Source: Opitutia bacterium (GTDB lineage: Bacteria; Verrucomicrobiota; Verrucomicrobiia; Opitutales; Opitutaceae). From it: 64,000 nt of DNA. The translations under genes were made by a program, and so were the position numbers. The stretch covers positions 62,001 through 126,000 of the forward strand of contig JACPIT010000003.1 of assembly GCA_016187945.1 (NCBI GenBank). Direction: 5' to 3'. The notes under the pieces are model-generated. The model saw nothing but the letters and a program-made list of their open reading frames with translations, had not been told where the DNA came from and did not search any database. This document shows positions 17,256 through 25,319 of the stretch, one piece after another; position 1 is the stretch's first letter; each line of letters starts with the position of its first letter.

Positions 17256-19314
17256 ATTCGCCGGCGCCGCGCGCGCCGAAACCGCGCGGTGGCTGAAGCG
17301 CCAGTGGCTCGTGACGAACGGCCTCGGCGGCTATGCGTCGGGCACGATTTCCGGCGCGGTGACGTGGCGCTACCATGGCGTGCTCGTCGCGGCGCTGCCG
17401 GCGCCATTCGGGCGGATGACGATGCTCTCGCACCTCGCGGAGACGTTGCGGCTCCCGGGGGGGCGTCGAGTGCCATTCGGCGGCGTCGAGCCGCTCTCGG
17501 CAGACGACGCGCCGGCGGGTTTTCTGACGGGATTTTCCCTCGAGAACCAGTTGCCCTGCTGGCGCTATCGGATCGACGGCATCGCGATCGAGAAGCGCGT
17601 CATGATGCCTTACCTCCAAAACACCGTCCACGTCACCTACACGTTCGACGGTGCGCCGGGCGGCAGCCGGCTGGAGCTGCGGCCTTCGGTGCATTTCCGG
17701 ATGTTCGAGGCGAGCGTGGCGACGCCGCTGAATCCGGACGACTACGAGGTCACGGCGCGCGGGCAACGTTTCGAGATTCGCGACCGCAATGGCCGGACGC
17801 TGCGGCTGTTTTTGCAACCGGACGACGACGTCCAATTCGCGCACGATGGCGGGCGCGTGCACGAGCTGGCTTACACGCACGATGCGGAGCGCGGCTACGA
17901 CGCGAAAGGGAAAGTGTGGTCGCCGGGACGTTTTTCCGTGGCGCTGACGCCAGGGCAAGCGGTGACGTTCGTGGCGTCGACCGACGAGTGGCACGTCGCC
18001 GCGGCGTTGTTGCCGGACGAAGTGTTCGCGGCGGAACGCGCGCGGCGGGTGCGCTTGCGGCATCTCGCCGTGCCGGCGGTGCGCGAAGGCGCGGCAGCGG
18101 AACTCGTGCTCGCGGCAGATCAGTTCATCATCTGCCCCGCCGGCCGCATCGGGGACGCCACTCGCGCACGCGCCGCGGGCGACGAATTGCGCAGCGTGAT
18201 CGCGGGCTACCACTGGTTCACCGACTGGGGGCGCGACACGATGATCAGCCTCGAGGGGCTGACGCTCACGACGGGGCGCCATCAGGAGGCCGCGTGGATT
18301 TTGCGGACGTTCGCGCACTACGTCCGCGACGGGCTGATCCCGAATATGTTTCCCGAGGGCCGCAACGAAGGTCTCTATCACACGGCCGACGCGACGCTGT
18401 GGTTTTTCCACGCGCTCGATCGCTACGCGACGGTCACGGGCGATCGCGCGACGGTGCGGGCGCTGCTGCCGGTGATGCGCGAGATCGTGGCGCGGCACCG
18501 TGCCGGCACGCGCTTCGGCATCGGCATCGATCCGGCGGACGGATTGCTGCGGCAGGGCGAGCCAGGCTGCCAGCTCACCTGGATGGACGCGAAGGTCGGC
18601 GATTGGGTCGTGACGCCGCGCGCGGGCAAGGCCGTGGAACTAAACGCGCTGTGGTTCAACGCGGTCAGCCTGCTCGCCGGCTGGCTCGACGAGGTGGGCG
18701 GGAGTGCGAGCGAGGGCAGCGAAGCGACGGAGTTGCGCGCGGTGGCCGCGCGGGCGCAGGAAAATTTCAACCGCCGTTTCTGGAACGACGCAACCGGATG
18801 CCTCTTCGACGTGATCGACGGCGAGGGCGGCGCGAGCGACGCGGCGGTGCGTCCGAACCAACTGCTCGCGGTCTCGCTGCGACACGCGGTGCTGCATCCG
18901 GCCCGCTGGGCAGCCGTCGTGGAAACGTGCGAGCGCGAACTCGTCACGCCGCTCGGACTGCGCACGCTCGGCCGCGCACATCCGGACTACAAGGCCACCT
19001 ACGCCGGCGATCTGCGCGCGCGCGACGCGGCGTATCACCAGGGCACGGTCTGGGCGTGGCTGATCGGGCCGTTCATCGACGCGTGGTTGAAAGTTCACCC
19101 GGCTCCGGCGGACCTCGTCGAGGCGCGGAAATTTTTGTTGGGATTTCCGGCGCATCTGAGCGACGGCTGCGTGGGCTCGATCAACGAGATTTTCGACGCG
19201 GAGCCACCGTTTACGCCGCGCGGCTGCATCGCGCAGGCGTGGAGCGTCGCCGAGGTGTTGCGGTGTTACGCGAAGACGGCGGGAGAGAGGGAGAGCCTGT
19301 CGCTGATCGGCTGA
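17209..19314 (+). CDS. Glycogen debranching-type amylo-alpha-1,6-glucosidase
   Basis: A 701-residue protein of the bacterial/archaeal GDE type. The N-terminal beta-sandwich domain begins WLVTNGLGGYASGTISG, a family hallmark, and the C-terminal (alpha/alpha)6 domain shows YHWFTDWGRDTMISLEGL, NMFPEGRNEGLYHTADATLW, MDAKVGDWVVTPR, KAVELNALW and YHQGTVWAWLIGP. It would remove alpha-1,6 branches from glycogen or limit dextrins. It overlaps treZ by 47 bp, so the two are cotranscribed. Lacks a signal peptide, so cytoplasmic. An inverted repeat (19321-19345) directly follows. Confidence 0.88.
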   Translation: MKTLSSPPPDLVRRIEFAGAARAETARWLKRQWLVTNGLGGYASGTISGAVTWRYHGVLVAALPAPFGRMTMLSHLAETLRLPGGRRVPFGGVEPLSADDAPAGFLTGFSLENQLPCWRYRIDGIAIEKRVMMPYLQNTVHVTYTFDGAPGGSRLELRPSVHFRMFEASVATPLNPDDYEVTARGQRFEIRDRNGRTLRLFLQPDDDVQFAHDGGRVHELAYTHDAERGYDAKGKVWSPGRFSVALTPGQAVTFVASTDEWHVAAALLPDEVFAAERARRVRLRHLAVPAVREGAAAELVLAADQFIICPAGRIGDATRARAAGDELRSVIAGYHWFTDWGRDTMISLEGLTLTTGRHQEAAWILRTFAHYVRDGLIPNMFPEGRNEGLYHTADATLWFFHALDRYATVTGDRATVRALLPVMREIVARHRAGTRFGIGIDPADGLLRQGEPGCQLTWMDAKVGDWVVTPRAGKAVELNALWFNAVSLLAGWLDEVGGSASEGSEATELRAVAARAQENFNRRFWNDATGCLFDVIDGEGGASDAAVRPNQLLAVSLRHAVLHPARWAAVVETCERELVTPLGLRTLGRAHPDYKATYAGDLRARDAAYHQGTVWAWLIGPFIDAWLKVHPAPADLVEARKFLLGFPAHLSDGCVGSINEIFDAEPPFTPRGCIAQAWSVAEVLRCYAKTAGERESLSLIG

Positions 19315-19320
19315 TCGGGT

Positions 19321-19400
19321 GTTCGCACGCGCGCTTCGTGCGAACGTGAGTGCATTTTCGCCGGTCGGAGACCGGCGCTACCACGAGCACTCGCGTGCTT
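19321..19400. repeat. Hairpin and REP-like palindromes after the debranching gene
   Basis: GTTCGCACG (19321-19329) pairs perfectly with CGTGCGAAC (19337-19345) but no T run follows, so it may or may not terminate transcription. Next, GCCGGTC (19360-19366) pairs with GACCGGC (19370-19376) within a unit whose near copy lies inside glpD at 63791-63813. A third small palindrome GAGCACTCGCGTGCTT follows. Confidence 0.5.
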
Positions 19401-19434
19401 GTAGTCGCGCCGGCCGCTGCCCAAACTGCGCGCG

Positions 19435-20466
19435 ATGTTTTACCTGGTTACCGGCGCGGCGGGTTTCATTGCCTCCCGAGTCTGCGAGTTGCTGCTCGCG
19501 GAGGGGCACACCGTCGTGGGCGTCGACAACCTGAACCCCTATTACGATCCGCGGTTGAAGGACTACAGGCTCGCGCGGTTGCTTGGCGAAGCGGAGGGTT
19601 TTGCTCCGGGCATGGCGACGAGTTCGCGCTACGCCGGTCGCGTCGCGCAGCGCGGCGCGTTTCATTTTCGCGCGCTCGATCTCGAGAACCTGGGGGCGCT
19701 CGAAGCGCTGTTCACGGAGTTTCGCTTCGACGCGGTGTTCAATTTGGCGGCGCGCGCCGGCGTGCGCTACAGCCTGGAAAATCCGCACGTCTATCTTTCC
19801 ACCAACGCGCACGGCACGCTGAACGTCATGGAGGCGATGCGCCGTCACGGCGTGAAGAAGCAGGTGCTCGCCTCGACCTCATCGCTCTACGCGGGCTGTC
19901 CGATGCCGTTCACCGAGGACCAGCCGGTGAACACGCCGCTCTCGCCTTACGCCGCGACCAAGAAGGCGGCGGAGCTGATGGCCTACACTTACCATAAGCT
20001 CTACGGCCTCGACACGACGGTGGTGCGCTACTTCACGGTGTTCGGTCCGGCCGGGCGGCCGGACATGGCGCCATTCCGGTTCATCGAGTGGATTTCGCGC
20101 GGCCAACCGATCGAGCTCTTCGGCGACGGCACGCAGGCGCGCGACTTCACGTTCGTGGACGACATCGCGCGCGGCACGATTCTCGCCGCGAAACCGCTCG
20201 GCTACGAGATCGTGAATCTCGGTGGCGGCAACAATCCCGTCAGCCTGCATACGATCATCGGCTACGTCGAAGCGGCGCTCGGGAAAAAGGCGGCGCTCAA
20301 CGGCAAACCGCCGCACGCGGCCGACATGAGGGAGACGTGGGCCGACATCGCGAAAGCCGGTCGCCTGCTCGGCTGGCGGCCGCAGGTGTCGGTCGAGGAA
20401 GGTTTCCGCCGAACCGTTGCCTGGCACGGCGAAAACGCCGCCTGGCTGCCGCAAATCCAGCTTTGA
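19435..20466 (+). CDS. NAD-dependent nucleotide-sugar epimerase, UDP-glucuronate 4-epimerase-like
   Basis: A 343-residue extended short-chain dehydrogenase. Rossmann motif TGAAGFIASRV, GVDNLNPYYDPRLK (a segment typical of UDP-glucuronate 4-epimerases), catalytic STSSLY and YAATKKAAE (Ser, Tyr-x3-Lys), and RYFTVFGPAGRPDMA. Likely converts UDP-glucuronate to UDP-galacturonate for surface polysaccharide; UDP-glucose/galactose epimerase is the alternative. The next gene, an aminotransferase, starts eight bases after its stop, which indicates a shared sugar-modifying role. Confidence 0.82.
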   Translation: MFYLVTGAAGFIASRVCELLLAEGHTVVGVDNLNPYYDPRLKDYRLARLLGEAEGFAPGMATSSRYAGRVAQRGAFHFRALDLENLGALEALFTEFRFDAVFNLAARAGVRYSLENPHVYLSTNAHGTLNVMEAMRRHGVKKQVLASTSSLYAGCPMPFTEDQPVNTPLSPYAATKKAAELMAYTYHKLYGLDTTVVRYFTVFGPAGRPDMAPFRFIEWISRGQPIELFGDGTQARDFTFVDDIARGTILAAKPLGYEIVNLGGGNNPVSLHTIIGYVEAALGKKAALNGKPPHAADMRETWADIAKAGRLLGWRPQVSVEEGFRRTVAWHGENAAWLPQIQL

Positions 20467-20474
20467 CTCCGCCG

Positions 20475-21587
20475 ATGCCCGACACCCTCCGCCAACTTTA
20501 TTCCGCCGATCCAAAAGCCGGCTACCTCGCCGCGAAAGCCGAAATCGATGCCGCCGTCGCGCGCGTGCTCGCGAGCGGCACCTACATCCACGGACGAGAG
20601 CTCGCCGCGTTCGAGTCGGAGTTCGCCGCGTTTCTCGGCGCGCGCGGTTGTGCGGGCGTGGCGAACGGCACCGACGCCATCGAGCTGGCGCTGCGCGCGC
20701 TCGGCATCGGTGCGGGCGATCGCGTGGCGACGGTGGCCAACACCGTGACCGCGACCGTGGCCGCGATCGTCGCGACCGGCGCGGAGCCGGTGTTCGTCGA
20801 AATCGAGTCGGACACGATGCTCATGGACGCGCGCGCGCTCGAAGTCGTGTTGCGCGCCGACACGGAGCGGCGGATCAAGGCGGTGGTGCCGGTGCATCTC
20901 TACGGACAGGCGTGTGACATGCCGGAGATCGTCGCCGTGGCGCTCGCGCATGGCGCGAAGGTGCTGGAGGATTGCGCGCAGGCGCACGGCGCGACGGTGT
21001 CGGGACGGACGGCGGGCACGTGGGGCGATTTAGCGGCGTTCAGCTTTTATCCGACGAAGAATCTCGGCGCGCTCGGCGATGGCGGCGCGGTGGTCGGTGG
21101 CGACGCCGGGGCGCTCGAACGCGTGCGGCTGCTCCGCCAATACGGCTGGCGCACGCGCTACGTGAGCGACGAGCACGGTCGCAACAGCCGGCTCGACGAG
21201 TTGCAGGCGGCGATCCTGCGCGCGCGCCTGCCGCGCCTCGCGGCGGAAAACGCCTATCGCGCGCAGTTCGCGGCGCGTTACCTGGAACTGCTCGCCGGCA
21301 CGCCGGTGCGACTACCCGTCGTGGCCGCCGGTCGCACGCACGTCTGGCATCAGTTCGTGGTGCGCACGGCGAAGCGCGAAGCGCTGCGCGCGGCGCTCGA
21401 GGCGCAGGGAATTTTCTGCGGCGTGCTCTATCCGGTGCCGATCTACCGGCAGCCGGGCTACGCGGGCGATGTGGCGCGGCCGTTGACGGAGAAGGCGTGC
21501 GCCGAGGTGATTTCGCTGCCGCTGCATCCGGGGCTGACGGTCGCCGACGTCGAGCGCGTCGCGGCGGCGGTGCGGGCGGCGTTGTGA
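20475..21587 (+). CDS. DegT/DnrJ/EryC1-family sugar aminotransferase
   Basis: A 370-residue PLP-dependent aminotransferase of the family that adds amino groups to nucleotide-linked keto-sugars. Motifs: GVANGTDAIELALRALGIG (PLP phosphate binding), VPVHLYGQACDM, LEDCAQAHGA, and SFYPTKNLGALGDGG with the PLP Lys; RNSRLDELQAAIL and HVWHQFVVR are typical further downstream. Start ATG 20475 gives MPDTLRQLYSADP; a longer open frame upstream is a shadow of the epimerase gene. Product and sugar are unknown. Confidence 0.85.
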   Translation: MPDTLRQLYSADPKAGYLAAKAEIDAAVARVLASGTYIHGRELAAFESEFAAFLGARGCAGVANGTDAIELALRALGIGAGDRVATVANTVTATVAAIVATGAEPVFVEIESDTMLMDARALEVVLRADTERRIKAVVPVHLYGQACDMPEIVAVALAHGAKVLEDCAQAHGATVSGRTAGTWGDLAAFSFYPTKNLGALGDGGAVVGGDAGALERVRLLRQYGWRTRYVSDEHGRNSRLDELQAAILRARLPRLAAENAYRAQFAARYLELLAGTPVRLPVVAAGRTHVWHQFVVRTAKREALRAALEAQGIFCGVLYPVPIYRQPGYAGDVARPLTEKACAEVISLPLHPGLTVADVERVAAAVRAAL

Positions 21588-21686
21588 GCCGTCCGACGAA
21601 CTGAGACGGCGTCGCGCGCGCCCGATTTTTTCGCGGAGACCGATTCGAGACTCGCCCTCGCAGGTCGCGTCGCTTTGTTCGGCGGC

Positions 21687-23915
21687 ATGGAATGCCAACG
21701 TTTGCAGAAACTGGTTTTCGCGGTCGGTTTCGGCGCGGCCGTGCTGGCGATGAGCGCGCGAGCGGCGCCGCCGGACTACGACCTCCATGTGATCTACGAC
21801 AACAGCCCGGCGAGCGGCGGCTATTTCAACACCGAGGCGGGCGTCGTCGCGCCGAGCGCTTTCGAGCGCGCGGGCGAGCGCGTGCCGACGACGACGGAGC
21901 GCTTCGTCAGTCCGCCGAACGCGCTGAAGCTCCATTGGACATCCGCCAGCGGCGGCGCGTGGCACGCGACGATCAAGGATCCGGGCCGCGATTGGCGAAA
22001 GCTGAAGATGCAGGGCGACGTGCTCGCGTTCTGGTGTTGGTCCGACAGCGAGATCACGGCCGGGAACTCGCCGCGCATCACCGTGAAGGACGCGAACGAC
22101 AACTGGGCGCCGCCCGAGACGCTGGTGCGGGGCGCGGATCGGTTGCCGGCGAGGCAATGGGTGCACGTGAAACTCGCGATGGACGGCGCCCAGTCCATTT
22201 TCCGCGACACCTCGGACAAGACGTTCAAGCTCGAGGACGCCGTCGCGGTGATCTTTACGCAAGGTCTCGACGACGGCGCGGAACACACGCTCTACGTCGA
22301 CGACTTCATGGTGATCGAGCGCCGCGCCGAGTCGTCAGCCGCGGCGAAGACACTCGCGGCGCCGACGCGAGTGACTGCGACGGGTTACGAGCGGCACTTG
22401 GATGTCGCGTGGCAGCCGAGCGCGTCCGACGACGTGCTCGCGTATCGGGTCTATCGCTCGGAGGACGGCGGCAAAACCTTCACGGCGGTCGGGACGCAGC
22501 GCAACGCCTGGACGCGCTTCATGGACTGGACCGGCGCGCCGGGAAAAAGCGCGAGCTACAAGGTCGCCGCGATCGATCTTGCCGGCCGCGAGTCGCCGTT
22601 GAGCGAGGCTTCCGCGGTCGCGACGACGCGCGCGATGAACGACGACGAATTGCTCGAGATGGTGCAACTCGCATGCTTCCGCTACTACTGGGAAGCCGGG
22701 CACGCGAACGCCGGACTCGCGCCGGAGATTTTGCCGGGAAATCAGAACCTGATGGCTCTCGGTGGAAACGGTTTCGGTGTGATGGCGTTGCTGGTGGCGG
22801 CGGAGCGCCAGTGGGTCACGCGCGATCAGGCGACGGAGCGCCTGCAAAAAATTCTGCGCTTCCTCGATGGCGCGCCGCGTTTCCACGGCGCGTGGGCGCA
22901 TTTCCTCGACGGGCGGAACGGCCAGGTGATCCCCTATTTCGGCGTCTACGACAACGGCGCCGATCTCGTCGAAACGGCGTTCATGATCCAGGGTTTGCTG
23001 GCGGCGCGGCAGTATTTCGATCGCGACACGCCGGTTGAGCGCGCGATTCGCGACACCGTCACGCGTTTCTGGCGCGAGGTGGAATGGGATTGGTTCCGCC
23101 AGGAGCCGAACAGCGATTTCCTCTGGTGGCACTGGTCGCCGGATCACGGTTTCCACATCAACCACCCGCTGATCGGCTGGAACGAGTCGATGATCATCTA
23201 CGTGCTCGCGATCGCCTCGCCGACGCACGCCGTGCCGGCGAGTCTGTATCAGACGGGTTGGGCCGGGCAGTCGGAGCTCGCGGTGCGCTACCGTCGCGGC
23301 TGGAGCCGCACGACGCAGGGCGACCGTTTCGTGAACGGCAACGCCTACTACGGCATCAAGCTCGAGGTTGGCGAAGGGCCCGGCGCGGAGCTGTTCTTCA
23401 CGCATTTCTCCTACATGGCGTTCGACCCGCGCGGCAAACGCGATGCCTACACGAACTACTTCAAAAACAACCGCGCCATCGCGCTCATCGATCGCGCCTA
23501 CTGCATGGCGAATCCGCGCGGCTATGCCGGCTACGGCCCGGATTGCTGGGGCCGCTCCGCCGGCGTGAACAACGGTGGCGGACGCCCCGAACCGCGCGAC
23601 GACAACGGCACGATCAACGTCATGGCTGCGCTCTCGTCGATGCCCTACACGCCCGAGGAATCGATGGCGGCGCTGAGGCATTTCTACCGCGATCTCGGCG
23701 ACCGCGTGTGGGGCACGTTCGGTTTTCACGACGGTTTCAACGAGACCTGGAACTGGTTCGACGAGGACTACATGGCGCTCAATCAGGCCCCGATCGTCGT
23801 GATGATCGAAAATCATCGCACCGGACTGATTTGGAAAAAATTCATGGCGAACCCCGAGATCGCGCCGGCGCTGGATCGGATCGGCTTCCGGCCGGACGCC
23901 GAGCCCGCGAAGTGA
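21687..23915 (+). CDS. Exported GH144-like (beta-1,2-glucanase type) protein with N-terminal binding domains
   Basis: A 742-residue secreted protein. The signal peptide covers residues 1-26 (ending SARAA). Next come a beta-sandwich binding-like domain (about 30-215), a fibronectin type III-like domain (about 220-315), and a C-terminal glucoamylase-like (alpha/alpha)6 domain (PF10091/GH144 type) with CFRYYWEAGHANAGLAPEIL, GGNGFGVMALLVAAERQWV, SDFLWWHWSPDHGFH, NGNAYYGIKLEVGEGPGAE and LNQAPIVVMIENHRTGLIW. GH144 enzymes are endo-beta-1,2-glucanases. ATG 21687 is preferred over TTG 21675 because it places a clean signal peptide. A candidate LacI operator (21694-21705) lies within the first codons. 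Confidence 0.78.
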   Translation: MECQRLQKLVFAVGFGAAVLAMSARAAPPDYDLHVIYDNSPASGGYFNTEAGVVAPSAFERAGERVPTTTERFVSPPNALKLHWTSASGGAWHATIKDPGRDWRKLKMQGDVLAFWCWSDSEITAGNSPRITVKDANDNWAPPETLVRGADRLPARQWVHVKLAMDGAQSIFRDTSDKTFKLEDAVAVIFTQGLDDGAEHTLYVDDFMVIERRAESSAAAKTLAAPTRVTATGYERHLDVAWQPSASDDVLAYRVYRSEDGGKTFTAVGTQRNAWTRFMDWTGAPGKSASYKVAAIDLAGRESPLSEASAVATTRAMNDDELLEMVQLACFRYYWEAGHANAGLAPEILPGNQNLMALGGNGFGVMALLVAAERQWVTRDQATERLQKILRFLDGAPRFHGAWAHFLDGRNGQVIPYFGVYDNGADLVETAFMIQGLLAARQYFDRDTPVERAIRDTVTRFWREVEWDWFRQEPNSDFLWWHWSPDHGFHINHPLIGWNESMIIYVLAIASPTHAVPASLYQTGWAGQSELAVRYRRGWSRTTQGDRFVNGNAYYGIKLEVGEGPGAELFFTHFSYMAFDPRGKRDAYTNYFKNNRAIALIDRAYCMANPRGYAGYGPDCWGRSAGVNNGGGRPEPRDDNGTINVMAALSSMPYTPEESMAALRHFYRDLGDRVWGTFGFHDGFNETWNWFDEDYMALNQAPIVVMIENHRTGLIWKKFMANPEIAPALDRIGFRPDAEPAK
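21694..21705. promoter_or_regulatory. Candidate LacI-family operator, site 1
   Basis: GCCAACGTTTGC matches the palindrome GCAAACGTTTGC at 11 of 12 positions, with flanking T and A extending the symmetry. It lies 8-19 bases inside the first GH144 gene. Two similar sites lie at 23964-23975 and 25250-25261, around the lacI gene. Confidence 0.45.
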
Positions 23916-23963
23916 GTTTCCGCCGTGAGGGCGCACGTGGCGCCGCGCGAAACCGGTCTCGCT

Positions 23964-23975
23964 GCACACGTTTGC
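23964..23975. promoter_or_regulatory. Candidate LacI-family operator, site 2 (upstream of lacI)
   Basis: GCACACGTTTGC matches GCAAACGTTTGC at 11 of 12 positions and ends 36 bp before the lacI start codon, the usual place for autoregulation. Confidence 0.45.
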
Positions 23976-24011
23976 TTGCTCGGGCGGGAGAGAACTGCAC
24001 GATGCGCGCCG

Positions 24012-25100
24012 ATGCCTCAACGCCGCGCTCAACGGCTCGACAAGACCGGAATCGTGCAAATCGCCGCCCGCCTCGGCGTGTCGCCCTCCACCGTCTCCCG
24101 CGCGTTGCGCCCCGAGACGGCGCACCTCGTCCGCGAGGATCGGCGCAAGGAGATCCTCGATCTGGCCGAGAAGCAGCACTTCCTGCCGAACCTCGGCGCG
24201 CGCATGCTGCGCAAGGGCATGAACACGACGCTGACCGTCGTCGTGCCGCTGGATGAAAACATTTTCTTCTCGGAGTTCTACGGGCGGTTTCTCGCCGGCA
24301 CGCTGCACGCGGCCGCCGCGCGCGGGTGGGGCGTGCACATCTGCACTCTCCGGCGCAAGGAGGGCGCGAGTTTCCGCGAGGCGATGCAGCACATCTCGCT
24401 CAACTCGTCGGGCCTGATCTACCTCGCGGAGCCGCTCTCGGTGGCGGACGCGCAGGAGCTGAAAGGCTATCGGCGCCCCTTCGTGTTGACGAAATCCGCC
24501 TTGCCGCCGGGCGTGCGGGCGGCCGACCTGGGCGTGCCGGTCGTCGGCGTCGACAATCTCTCGGGCGCGCGCTCGGTCGCGAGTCTGCTGCTGCAACTCG
24601 GTCATCGAAAAATCGGCCTGCTGCTCGGCCCGGCCGGTTCGCGCGACGCCGACGAGCGCCGCCGCGGCTACGTGGAAATGCTCGAGAAAGCGGGCGTGAA
24701 GCCGCGCGCCGAGTGGATTTACGAGGGCAACTTCAGCGCCGAAACCGGGCGCGCGGGCATCGCGAAGTTCCTGCAATCCTCCGATCGTCCGACCGCCGCG
24801 TGTTGCGCGAACGACGAGATCGCGTTCGGCGCGGTCAGCGCCGCGCACGTTGCCGGGTTGCGTTGTCCGGAGGACATTTCCGTGGTCGGCTTCGACGACG
24901 GCATTTGGGCGACCGCGTGCCAGCCGGCGCTCACGACGGTGCGGCAACCGCTCGCGGACATGGCCGAGCGCGCGGTGGGATTGATCGTGGAAGCGGCCAA
25001 TGCGCCCGGGCAGGTCACGAGGGTGACGCTCGACGAGATGCCGGCGCCGATGATGATCCGCGAGTCCACGCGGCCGCTGCGCACCGGCGAGCGGAAGTAG
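24012..25100 (+). CDS. LacI-family transcriptional regulator
   Basis: A 362-residue cytoplasmic DNA-binding repressor. The N-terminal helix-turn-helix reads IVQIAARLGVSPSTVSRALR (about residues 14-33), followed by the hinge region and a periplasmic-binding-protein-like sensor domain (about 70-350) with PVVGVDNLSGARSV, LGHRKIGLLLGP, CANDEIAFGAV and DISVVGFDDGIWAT. The ATG at 24012 is chosen because it places the HTH at the expected distance; a longer frame upstream lacks any family features. Flanked by two GH144-like genes and by three candidate operators, so it probably controls the beta-1,2-glucan locus and itself. The inducer is probably a sophoro-oligosaccharide (inference). Confidence 0.9.
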   Translation: MPQRRAQRLDKTGIVQIAARLGVSPSTVSRALRPETAHLVREDRRKEILDLAEKQHFLPNLGARMLRKGMNTTLTVVVPLDENIFFSEFYGRFLAGTLHAAAARGWGVHICTLRRKEGASFREAMQHISLNSSGLIYLAEPLSVADAQELKGYRRPFVLTKSALPPGVRAADLGVPVVGVDNLSGARSVASLLLQLGHRKIGLLLGPAGSRDADERRRGYVEMLEKAGVKPRAEWIYEGNFSAETGRAGIAKFLQSSDRPTAACCANDEIAFGAVSAAHVAGLRCPEDISVVGFDDGIWATACQPALTTVRQPLADMAERAVGLIVEAANAPGQVTRVTLDEMPAPMMIRESTRPLRTGERK

Positions 25101-25114
25101 GCCGGCGAGGGTAG

Positions 25115-25208
25115 GGCGGCGAGTCTCTTCGCCGCCGGGGCGGACGGGGCAGCGCGGCACTTCAGCGCGCGCGGAGAGCGTCCGGCGCGGGCTGAAGCAC
25201 TGCGCTAC
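25115..25208. repeat. Hairpin and dispersed repeat between lacI and the second GH144-like gene
   Basis: GGCGGCGA (25115-25122) pairs with TCGCCGCC (25129-25136), a possible terminator-like hairpin without a T run. At 25185-25208 lies the second copy of the 24-bp GGGCTGAAGCAC unit found at 9117-9140, here paired imperfectly with AGCGCGGCACTTCAGC just upstream. Confidence 0.5.
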
Positions 25209-25249
25209 GGCGAAAATGACAAGCGTTGCGGCGATTTTTGCCTTGTGTT

Positions 25250-25261
25250 GCAAACGTTGTC
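25250..25261. promoter_or_regulatory. Candidate LacI-family operator, site 3
   Basis: GCAAACGTTGTC matches GCAAACGTTTGC at 10 of 12 positions and is extended by T and A to TGCAAACGTTGTCA. It lies about 60 bp before the ATG of the second GH144-like gene. A partly matching inverted arm, ATGACAAGCGTTGC, is at 25216-25229, so the region may bind two dimers. Confidence 0.45.
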
Positions 25262-25319
25262 ATGAAAACGTCCGCCATCCCCGGCGCGCTTGTGGCGCCT
25301 TGCTGTTCACCCGACACAC

